Part shown: positions 16,780 to 25,009 of the stretch, one piece after another
Position numbering within the stretch: position 1 is the stretch's first letter
Layout: each line of letters opens with the position of its first letter
Source: Candidatus Buchananbacteria bacterium RIFCSPHIGHO2_02_FULL_39_17
Lineage (GTDB): Bacteria; Patescibacteriota; Patescibacteriia; Buchananbacterales; UBA6539
DNA: 48,224 nt
Assembly: GCA_001817425.1 (NCBI GenBank)
Contig: MHII01000024.1
Location: 1 to 48,224, forward strand
Reading direction: 5' to 3'
Notes under the pieces: generated by a model
What the model was told of the DNA's origin: nothing
The model's database searches: none
Seen by the model: the letters and a program-made list of their open reading frames with translations, nothing else
Position numbers and translations under genes: made by a program

Positions 16780-16808
16780 TTGACTAAAATTAAAAAAATC
16801 GTTATAGT
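16780..16808 (+). promoter_or_regulatory. Sigma70-like promoter for the ECF sigma gene
   Basis: TTGACT-N17-TATAGT. Confidence 0.65.
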
Positions 16809-16854
16809 ACAAGTCTTAAAGTGTAACGTTTATTAAGCTTTTGCGTCATATATA

Positions 16855-17430
16855 ATGAAACCTTTAAATTTTGAGGAAAATTTGCTATTATTAAGGTTGA
16901 AAAGAAAAGATCCTGAAGCTTTTGCCAAATTATATGATCTGTATGTAACCCCTATCTACAGATTTATTTATTTTAAAGTACCGACGCGCCAGGATGCCGA
17001 GGATTTAACTTCTGAAGTTTTTTTGAAAATTTGGCAATATGTTTCGGAAACAGAAGACATTATTGAAAACTTGCGCGCTTTGCTTTATCGCTCGGCGAGA
17101 AATTTAGTCATTGATTTTTATCGCCGTAATGCGAATAAAGAAATAATCTCGGCGGACCAAGTTTCGTTTATCCTTGAAGATGACCGGCAGCAAAGTCTGC
17201 TCTCCCAAGTTGAAACCAAGTTGGAGATGAAAAACATTGAGTTAATTTTGCGGCAGATGAAAGATGAATATCGCGAGGTCATTATCTTGAGATTTATTGA
17301 AGAGTTGCCTATTAGCGAGATGGCAAAGATTTTGGACAAATCCAAAGGTTCAGTCCGCGTTTTGCTTCATCGGGCTTTAAAGGTGGCTAAGTCGTTATTA
17401 GCTAAAGATGGAAAACAACAAAGTGATTAA
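16855..17430 (+). CDS. RNA polymerase sigma factor, sigma-70/ECF family
   Basis: DPEAFAKLYDLYVTPIYRFIYFKVPTRQDAEDLTSEVFLKIWQ (region 2) and EVIILRFIEELPISEMAKILDKSKGSVRVLLHRALK (region 4). Confidence 0.95.
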   Translation: MKPLNFEENLLLLRLKRKDPEAFAKLYDLYVTPIYRFIYFKVPTRQDAEDLTSEVFLKIWQYVSETEDIIENLRALLYRSARNLVIDFYRRNANKEIISADQVSFILEDDRQQSLLSQVETKLEMKNIELILRQMKDEYREVIILRFIEELPISEMAKILDKSKGSVRVLLHRALKVAKSLLAKDGKQQSD

Positions 17431-18283
17431 GGAATTCAAAAATTTAAAAAACCAGATTTATCCCCGGCCAGAGTGGGTAGCTTTGAGTCGGGATATTTTA
17501 TTACAGCAAATCAGCCATGCCGCTAAAACTCCGGAAAATTTTCACCAACCAAAAGCGATGGACTATGTGGTGGCCGCGGCGCAGATTTTCCGCCAGAGTT
17601 TTTTCCAGCCAGTAGTGGTGATGCTTTTGGTTTTTGTTTCAATTCTTTCCAGCAGCTTAATGATTAACGCCGCTTTTTATAGTTTGCCCGGTGAGCCGCT
17701 TTATCGGGTGAAGTTAGCCTTAGAAGAAACTCATTTGGCTTTAACGCCCGGTGAAGAACAAAAAGTTGAATTAAAAATTGAGTTTGCTCAAAAACGGATG
17801 GCCGAATTGGACAAAGTTGTCGCTCAAGCTGATATTACTCCCGAAGAAAAAAAGAAAAAAATTGAAGTTTTAGTCCGTGAATTTAAAAATAATGTTAGTT
17901 CGGTCAGTGATCGTTTGGCAAAAATTAATGAATCAAACAAACAGTCAGTTAATGCCGCTCAAAAAGAATTAACTTTGAAGATGGCCGTGACCGTTGAACA
18001 AAAAGCCCAAGATCTGGCCAAATCAATTGATGAGAAGACTTCCGGCTTAGAGCAGGAAAATATTGAGGTTAAACAAATCGTGGCCGAGGCGGTGGAAACG
18101 GCTCAAGCCACCAGTGTTTCCGCCCAAGAAATAATTGATGAGGCTAAGGCGGAAACTGAAATAAAAATTGAAGGCCAAATTCAAGGTGTTTCCACTCCAG
18201 ATTCAGAGGCCGGGGATAGCGCCGGTGACGTTGCCACTAGTTCAGATAACGGGACGGAAACCACGCAAGAGTTTGTCAATTAA
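17408..18283 (+). CDS. DUF5667-type membrane protein, candidate anti-sigma factor
   Basis: Overlaps the sigma gene by 23 bp; cytosolic N-terminus, one TM, then LPGEPLYRVKLALEETHLALTPGEEQKVELKIEFAQKRMAELDKV. Confidence 0.8.
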   Translation: MENNKVIKEFKNLKNQIYPRPEWVALSRDILLQQISHAAKTPENFHQPKAMDYVVAAAQIFRQSFFQPVVVMLLVFVSILSSSLMINAAFYSLPGEPLYRVKLALEETHLALTPGEEQKVELKIEFAQKRMAELDKVVAQADITPEEKKKKIEVLVREFKNNVSSVSDRLAKINESNKQSVNAAQKELTLKMAVTVEQKAQDLAKSIDEKTSGLEQENIEVKQIVAEAVETAQATSVSAQEIIDEAKAETEIKIEGQIQGVSTPDSEAGDSAGDVATSSDNGTETTQEFVN

Positions 18284-18390
18284 AATTAAATTAATTAAAA
18301 AATTGCCCAAAAAGTTTAGGATTTATCGGGCATAAAAGTTCATTCAAATTTTTTTGGACCAATTAGGATCTAAATTCCCTTTGAAAGTTT

Positions 18391-18511
18391 TAGGCAAAGG
18401 TCGATTCCAGTGACTGGAAGCCAAAGCCGGTAATAAGGATAATGAATTTAGAAAAACCATGTTGTTAAGTTCGCCTAGGCGTAACAACATTGTCGCCTAA
18501 CCAAAAAGGTT
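18391..18511 (+). promoter_or_regulatory. Structured 5' leader of the S-layer-like gene
   Basis: Hairpin ttccagtgactggaa, perfect stem atgttgtta (18459-18467)/taacaacat (18482-18490) with a palindromic cgcctaggcg in the loop, then aacc-aaaaa-ggtt. Confidence 0.5.
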
Positions 18512-18539
18512 TGAAGGACTAAAGAAAGGAAAAATTAAA

Positions 18540-21500
18540 ATGATAAAACGACTATTAACCTACGCTGTTGCCATTACGACGGTCGCTTGGTCAGTTGGGT
18601 TACTAGCCATGCCATTAGCGGTGGGTGCCGCGGTGTCCGGTGATTTGATTAAGCTCCAGTGTGTAGCTGGCGCTGGCGTCAATGATCCGTGCCGCGCGGT
18701 CTATTACCTTGGCGCTGACGGTAAGAGATATGTTTTCCCGAACGAAAAGACTTATAAGACCTGGTATTCAAATTTCTCCGGTGTGACGACGGTCTCTTCA
18801 ACGGAAATGAGCTCTTACTCAATCGGCGGCAATGCGACCTATCGCCCGGGCGTGAAGCTAGTGAAAATCACGACTGATCCAAAAGTTTATGCCGTTGCTT
18901 CCAATGGCAGTTTACGTTGGGTAACCACGGCGGCGATTGCGGAAAGCCTATACGGCTCAAGCTGGGCCTCAATGGTTGAAGATGTACCAGATGCGTTCTT
19001 CGTCAACTACACCGTTGGTTCAGACGTTAATGCGGCGGCTGATTACAATAAGACCACGGAAACGAGCAATGCCACTACCATTAATGATGACAAAAATCTC
19101 GGTGGTGGCGGCGCTTCAACTGGTACCGGTTTGACCGTGGCCTTAGCTTCCGATACGCCAGCAACCAATTATGTCGTTGGTAACTCAATTCACAATAAAT
19201 TCACTAAGATTAACTTTACGGCTTCCGCTGACGGCGATATCGTGATTGACCAAATCGTGGCTCGCCGGGGCGGCACCGTTGCTTCTGATGCGGCTTTTTC
19301 CGGAATCGTTTTGCTTGATGGCACGAGCCTTCAGCAAACAGAAGATGCTAAGACTTTGAATTCTGATCATCAGGCGATCTTCAATAAAGATTTGACCATT
19401 CCCGCCGGGACGACCAAATCATATTACCTTGGTGCTAACATGGCTTCTTCCTTAAGCAGTTATGCCGGTCAGATTCCAAGTTTAGATCTGTTTTCAGTTA
19501 AACTTTCCGGTAGCGCGGCGGTGATTGGCACTTTGCCAATTGTCGGCAATTACATGCAACTAGATGGCACCATTACCATTGGCACTTTGACTTTGGCTAA
19601 TGGCGGTAATAATCCGTCAGCTTCAACCCAGCGGGTTGGCGTGACTGATTATATTGTTTCTGGTGTTAAATTAACCGCGAACGGCACGGAAGACTTCAAA
19701 GTCTCCCGGATTCGCTTCAATCAAGGCGGCACCGCTGGTGACAGCGATGTTTCCAATCTTGATTTGTTAATTGATGACGCGGTGGTGGCAACGATCAGCG
19801 CTTCGTCAGGCAAATATGCCACCTTTGATTTATCCGCTAATCCCATTACGATTATCAAAGGCAAGTCAAAGACTTTTGATTTGCGCTTAGACGTTTCCGG
19901 TGGTTCTTCCCGAACTGTCCGATTTGACATCAAAGACGAAACTGATATCAAGGCGGTTGGCCAGCTTTACGGCGCCAACGTTAAAGTCGCGGCCGGTTCT
20001 GGCGCGACGGCTGACGCGGATCCGTTCTGGACTGCCGTCGTGACCACCGTCAGTGAAGGCTCATTGCGCATTGGCCCAGCGACCTTAGTTGCGGCTAATA
20101 TTGCTGATGATTCTAGTCAGGTGGTTTTAGGTAAGTTTGAATTTGAAGCTAAAGGTGAACCAGCAGTAATTACTCGATTGCCGATTAGCTTTGATTTGGC
20201 GACTTCTTCCGCTTCAACAGCTGGTAATGTCACTCATGCTGACTTAACCAATATTACGGTTTATGACCCTAATGGTAAAATTGTCGCTGGTCCGATTGAC
20301 ACGGCCCACAATAACTGGGTTGCGGCTGGTGACCGAAAAGAGCAGGTGTCCGCTACTTCCACGGATACGATTACCATTCCGGTCGGAATCAATATTTACA
20401 CCATTAAAGGTGATGTTAAAGCTGACTTTGAGACTGATGACACGATTACGGCTCACATTAAGCCGAATCAAATGACGGTTAAAGGAGATAACACGGGGAT
20501 TACCATTACCCCAACGCCTTCCTCTGAACAGAGTTCAGCGATTATGACCGTGAAAGCCGCCAATTTGGCAGTTTCTATGTCATCTTCGCCTGTCGCTCAA
20601 TCAGTGGTCGGTGGAACCCAGAATTGGACATTTGCTAATGTGATTTTGGATGCGGCAAACAGCGGCGAGGACATTAAAGTCACGACTGTGAAAGTCGCCA
20701 TTCATACCACCACGGCAAATCCAAGCCAGACTTCGGGCTGGACGCTCTATGATGGTCAAACTGCCTTGGCCGTGACTAATGATCCAAGTAGCGATACGTC
20801 AACTAAAACCACGGCTGGTAATTCGGCGACCGCGACCTTTACCTTTGCCACGCCGTTAATTATGACTAAGGGAACAACCAAGACTTTAACCGTGAAAGGC
20901 AATATTACCACTTCCGCGACCAGCGGCACGGTGAGCGCTGGTATTCCTGATAAAGTAGGCGCTGATCATATCACCGCTAAGGGCAATGCCAGCGGCGCGG
21001 ATGCCGGAATTACGATGAGTGTTTCTGATGGTCAGAATCAAACCTTGACTGATGCGGGAACCTTAACCCTGACCAAAGACAGCACCTCGCCAGATGCCTC
21101 GTTGATTCCCGCTAATAGTGTCACTGGCGTGACTGTTACCGTGCTTAATGCTTCAGCTCGTTACGAGAACGTCAATTTAGAAAAGTTCTATCTGACGGCC
21201 GGAGCACCGGGTATTAACGGTATTGTTGGCGCAGTTGTTGGCGCTAATGATGCTGGTTGGAAAACGGTTAAACAGGTTCATATCTACAAAGGAAATGAAC
21301 TGGTTAAATCAGTGACGCCAACCTCATCAGCGACTTCAAGCCCGACAGTTTTAGTTGATCTGACCAACAGTCCAATTGTGGTGCCAAAAGACAGCTCAGT
21401 CTTAATTACCGTTAAAGTTGACACTCAAGACGCTAACTATGAATTAGGTTCAGTGGCGACTTCCGGTATAGGCTCAAAGATTAAGATCAATGCGGCTGGT

Positions 21501-22259
21501 GATGTTATTGCCAAAGGATCTCAATCTGGCGCTACTTTAGCGGCTGGTTCCAAAACCATTAACAATGCGAGCGGCAACGCCATGATTTTGTTCCGCAGCG
21601 CACCAGTGATTACGCCCAATGACCAATTACCAACTGGTGAGAAAGTAGTGGGCGGCACCTTACAGAATAATACTGAAACTGCCCTTTATCGCTTTAAGGT
21701 GACAGCCGGTAGTACCGGTGATATTGGTCTTGCCAGCGTGGCTTTCTTGGTTAACACCACCACGGCGACTATTACCGGTATGAAGATCTACGAAAGTGGA
21801 GTTCAAGTCGCAGTTGATTTATTTGGTGCTCATCAGACTGACAATGCGAACAACGATGCCCATGTCACCATCTTCCTTTTTGATGATGGAGACGATACCT
21901 TGATTCAAAATGGGGTAGTAAGTATGGGTACCTCTAAACTCTATGAGTTAAGAGGTCAGCTCTATTGTACTGGTGCTGCGTGTACCGAAGTTAAAGTTGG
22001 TGGTACTGCTGGTTTCCAGTTGTTAGGTGATCCATTCCAAATGACTACTTTGCCCAATTCTGTTTCCAGAACAGCGGCAACCATTGCTTTTGATCGAAGT
22101 ATCCAATGGACCGACTTCTGGCGCACGCCGGTTTTGAAGAACTCTTCAACTACGGCAACCCAGACCGAACAGTGGTCAAATGGTTATCTGATTAAAGACT
22201 CAACTGGTAAAGACTTAGCGGCAACTTCAACTGGTGTCACTTGGTCATTTAGTCGATAA
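18540..22259 (+). CDS. S-layer-like secreted surface protein
   Basis: 1239 aa, signal peptide, N-terminal module CRAVYYLGADGKRYVFPNEKTYKTWY...ATYRPGVKLVKITTDPKVYAVASNGSLRWV, many beta-rich TxTVKGNI-type repeats. Confidence 0.85.
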   Translation: MIKRLLTYAVAITTVAWSVGLLAMPLAVGAAVSGDLIKLQCVAGAGVNDPCRAVYYLGADGKRYVFPNEKTYKTWYSNFSGVTTVSSTEMSSYSIGGNATYRPGVKLVKITTDPKVYAVASNGSLRWVTTAAIAESLYGSSWASMVEDVPDAFFVNYTVGSDVNAAADYNKTTETSNATTINDDKNLGGGGASTGTGLTVALASDTPATNYVVGNSIHNKFTKINFTASADGDIVIDQIVARRGGTVASDAAFSGIVLLDGTSLQQTEDAKTLNSDHQAIFNKDLTIPAGTTKSYYLGANMASSLSSYAGQIPSLDLFSVKLSGSAAVIGTLPIVGNYMQLDGTITIGTLTLANGGNNPSASTQRVGVTDYIVSGVKLTANGTEDFKVSRIRFNQGGTAGDSDVSNLDLLIDDAVVATISASSGKYATFDLSANPITIIKGKSKTFDLRLDVSGGSSRTVRFDIKDETDIKAVGQLYGANVKVAAGSGATADADPFWTAVVTTVSEGSLRIGPATLVAANIADDSSQVVLGKFEFEAKGEPAVITRLPISFDLATSSASTAGNVTHADLTNITVYDPNGKIVAGPIDTAHNNWVAAGDRKEQVSATSTDTITIPVGINIYTIKGDVKADFETDDTITAHIKPNQMTVKGDNTGITITPTPSSEQSSAIMTVKAANLAVSMSSSPVAQSVVGGTQNWTFANVILDAANSGEDIKVTTVKVAIHTTTANPSQTSGWTLYDGQTALAVTNDPSSDTSTKTTAGNSATATFTFATPLIMTKGTTKTLTVKGNITTSATSGTVSAGIPDKVGADHITAKGNASGADAGITMSVSDGQNQTLTDAGTLTLTKDSTSPDASLIPANSVTGVTVTVLNASARYENVNLEKFYLTAGAPGINGIVGAVVGANDAGWKTVKQVHIYKGNELVKSVTPTSSATSSPTVLVDLTNSPIVVPKDSSVLITVKVDTQDANYELGSVATSGIGSKIKINAAGDVIAKGSQSGATLAAGSKTINNASGNAMILFRSAPVITPNDQLPTGEKVVGGTLQNNTETALYRFKVTAGSTGDIGLASVAFLVNTTTATITGMKIYESGVQVAVDLFGAHQTDNANNDAHVTIFLFDDGDDTLIQNGVVSMGTSKLYELRGQLYCTGAACTEVKVGGTAGFQLLGDPFQMTTLPNSVSRTAATIAFDRSIQWTDFWRTPVLKNSSTTATQTEQWSNGYLIKDSTGKDLAATSTGVTWSFSR

Positions 22260-22272
22260 CTCTAGAATCTCT

Positions 22273-22316
22273 AAAAACCAAAAAGTCCCTGCCGAAAGCG
22301 GGGACTTTTGGTTTTG
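22273..22316 (+). terminator. Intrinsic terminator after the S-layer-like gene
   Basis: aaaaaccaaaaagtccctgccgaaagcggggacttttggtttt, long stem. Confidence 0.85.
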
Positions 22317-22502
22317 GTAATTTATTGATTTTATTAGTTAGAAGTGTTAGAATAATTATTAGTAAAATCAAATTGAAAATTATTTATAATTCAAAAGTCA
22401 AAAATCAAAATTACAATTCAAAATTTAAAATTAATAAAATCCCGCGAAAGCGGGATACCAGACTTTTGACTTTTGAAATTTGACTTTTGACTTTTTAAAA
22501 AT

Positions 22503-24206
22503 ATGTCTTCTTTCATTGCTAAAAATCGTTATTATATTTTAGCGGCTATAGGGTTACTCGCGGCTTTTCTGATTTTTTTCCGCTTAGGCCGTTTTGATTT
22601 GCGCACCGATGATGTTTTATATTCCCTTCGCTCTATTGGTTACATTGATTTTTTGGATTCCAATTTGCAGACTTCGCCTTTCACTTGGTTTGAAAAAAAT
22701 CCCTGGTGGTCGCGCTTGTCTTTTCATGATGCGCCGCCTTTAGTTTTTTTAATTCAATTTATTTTTTTCAAAATTTTAGGCGTTTCTCTAATTTCCGCCC
22801 GTTTGCCGTTTGCCTTCGCTGGTCTTGGTTCAATTATCTTAGTCTATTTTATCGGCCGCCGGCTTTATCACGAAAAAATCGGTTTACTCGCCGCTTTTTT
22901 ATTAACGATTTTTACCTATCAGACTTGGGCCAGCCGGGTCGGTTATTTAGAGCCCATGGCCTTATTTTTTGCCTTATTTACCTTTCTTTTTTTTCTTAAA
23001 GGCTTAGAAAATGATAAATTTTTTCTCTGGTTTGGCGTTTTTGCCGGATTAGCGCTTTTGTCAAAATATACGGCAATTTTTGTTTTGATTGCCGCTTTGG
23101 CTTATCTTTTTTTTGAAAACAAAAAACTTTTATTCAATAAAAATTTAATTATTGGTTTAATTTTAACCATTTTTATTTTTTCACCGGTGATTATTTATAA
23201 TTTAATGATGTTTTCCGCTCGCGGTCATTTTGATTTGCAGTTTTCCATTTTATTTGGCCAAGATATCAGTCAGGATTGGCCGATTATCAGCCGCGAAGTC
23301 AAGGGTTTTAGTTTTAATAATATTGTTAATTTAGGCCAGTCATTCTTAGGCCTTTATTCGCTGCCAGTTTTATTTTTAATTGTCATTTCAATAATAGCTG
23401 CCAGTTTTAGAATTTTACCCGGATTAAAAACCGAAAAAAGTTATTTATTGCCATTAGTAATCGCTGTTTTATTAATTGAATTTAGCGTTTTGGGCGCGTC
23501 CGAGAGATTGCTTTCTTTATTAAATCCGTTTTTTGCCTTAGTTTTAGCCGCGAGTCTTTATGCTTTTGGCCATTATTTATGGCAGAAAAATTATCAAATG
23601 ATTTTTTCTTGCTTAGTTGGCATTTTTGTGCTAATATTTATTTTTGAGATTTTTTATAATCTTAATACCAATCATTTTTATCAAGCCATTGGCCAAGGGG
23701 GCAAACATTACGCCAATAATTTGCGTTTTGACAACGGTGTTTTTAAAGAGTTGGGAAATTATTTAATCAGAGAAACTGATATTTTACAAAAGCCGAATTT
23801 AAAGATTAAAAATATTGAAGATTTAAGACTCAATTTGTCAGAAGATGCGGCCGGAAGCGATGTAATTATTTATGACCGAAATTTGCATTGGTTTTCCAGT
23901 CTTTGGTCGCTTCGGCGTTATGGCATTTATTACCGAAGTATTGTCATTGGCGATACTGATTTAGCGATTTTAATGCCTAAGATAGATTTTCGGGATTTTT
24001 TTCAGCAAGCTGGGGCAAAGCATTTATATTACATTTATGGCACTTCTGATTTTGAAGTGGATAAAGTCGCGGCCCAGCCCAATCGGCAGTTTTCCGCCCG
24101 GATTGCCGATTTGTTTGCCAGCAGCAGCGGTTCGGAGGTTAAAGCAATTAAAGATCAGCAAGGTAAAGTTGCTTTTAAAATTTATAAATTAACCTTAAAT
24201 AATTAA
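22503..24206 (+). CDS. GT39/PMT-like (GT-C) membrane glycosyltransferase
   Basis: RTDDVLYSLRSIGYIDF, LSFHDAPPLVFLIQFIFFKILGVSLISARLP, polytopic. Confidence 0.88.
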   Translation: MSSFIAKNRYYILAAIGLLAAFLIFFRLGRFDLRTDDVLYSLRSIGYIDFLDSNLQTSPFTWFEKNPWWSRLSFHDAPPLVFLIQFIFFKILGVSLISARLPFAFAGLGSIILVYFIGRRLYHEKIGLLAAFLLTIFTYQTWASRVGYLEPMALFFALFTFLFFLKGLENDKFFLWFGVFAGLALLSKYTAIFVLIAALAYLFFENKKLLFNKNLIIGLILTIFIFSPVIIYNLMMFSARGHFDLQFSILFGQDISQDWPIISREVKGFSFNNIVNLGQSFLGLYSLPVLFLIVISIIAASFRILPGLKTEKSYLLPLVIAVLLIEFSVLGASERLLSLLNPFFALVLAASLYAFGHYLWQKNYQMIFSCLVGIFVLIFIFEIFYNLNTNHFYQAIGQGGKHYANNLRFDNGVFKELGNYLIRETDILQKPNLKIKNIEDLRLNLSEDAAGSDVIIYDRNLHWFSSLWSLRRYGIYYRSIVIGDTDLAILMPKIDFRDFFQQAGAKHLYYIYGTSDFEVDKVAAQPNRQFSARIADLFASSSGSEVKAIKDQQGKVAFKIYKLTLNN

Positions 24207-24209
24207 ACT

Positions 24210-24890
24210 ATGAAGAACAAAAAAATTTCAACAATTATTTCAATTATCGTTTTATTGGTTGTTGTTGGATTACTGGGTTATTATTTCTGGCCAAAAACAC
24301 AACCTCAAGACCAGCTTGAGAAATTTTTTGAATTTAAAATTGTCAAAACCGATTTAACTGACTGGGAAAAAGACAAATTTACCAAAGAATTTATGGCGAC
24401 AAAAGATGCTTTACGATTAGACCCCGAAGGGTTTCAAATTTGGTTGAATTTAGGCTGGGTAAAAAAAGCCGTTGGCGATTATCGTGGCGCCGAAGAAATT
24501 TGGCTTTATGTTAATAAAACTTGGCCTTTAAATAGTGTCTCCTTTAATAATTTAGGTGATTTATATGCTAATTTTATGAATGAATATGATAAAGCCGAAG
24601 CGATGTTTAAAGTGGCGATTCAAAATTCCAAAGGTGAGGCCATTAACTGGATTTATGTCAGAAGTCTTTTTGATCTTTATGTTAAGACTAATCAGTTGGA
24701 TAAGGCCGAGAATATGCTGATAGAGAGTTTAACGAGTCAGCCCGATAATTATGATTTTAATATTTTATTAGCTGGTTTTTATCGGGATTTTGGTCAAAAA
24801 GAAAAAGCGCTGCAGTATTACCAAAAGGCGTTAGTGATTAAACCAGATAATGAAGTGGTGAGAAAAGAGATTGAAGCGCTTAGAAAATAA
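24210..24890 (+). CDS. Membrane-anchored TPR protein
   Basis: N-terminal TM then TPR motifs (LGDLYANFMNEYDKAEAMFKVAIQNSK; LLAGFYRDFGQKEKALQYYQKALVIKPDN). Confidence 0.85.
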   Translation: MKNKKISTIISIIVLLVVVGLLGYYFWPKTQPQDQLEKFFEFKIVKTDLTDWEKDKFTKEFMATKDALRLDPEGFQIWLNLGWVKKAVGDYRGAEEIWLYVNKTWPLNSVSFNNLGDLYANFMNEYDKAEAMFKVAIQNSKGEAINWIYVRSLFDLYVKTNQLDKAENMLIESLTSQPDNYDFNILLAGFYRDFGQKEKALQYYQKALVIKPDNEVVRKEIEALRK

Positions 24891-25009
24891 TTTGATTTAA
24901 CTGTAAGTCAAAATTCAAAAGGCAAAAGTCAAAATTACAAGTTAAAAGTAAAAAGTTAATTGTTGCCAAAGGCAACTACTAAACTTTTGACTTTTAACTT
25001 TTCATTTCT

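Noticed and set aside
18391-18450. c-di-GMP-I riboswitch call in the S-layer leader
   Set aside because: Only GGCAAA and CAAAGCC-like strings match; the second helix and the receptor sequence are not visible.
7731-25009. CRISPR array interpretation of the repetitive intergenic words
   Set aside because: Words are short, imperfect, inverted rather than direct, with no regular unique spacers and no cas genes.
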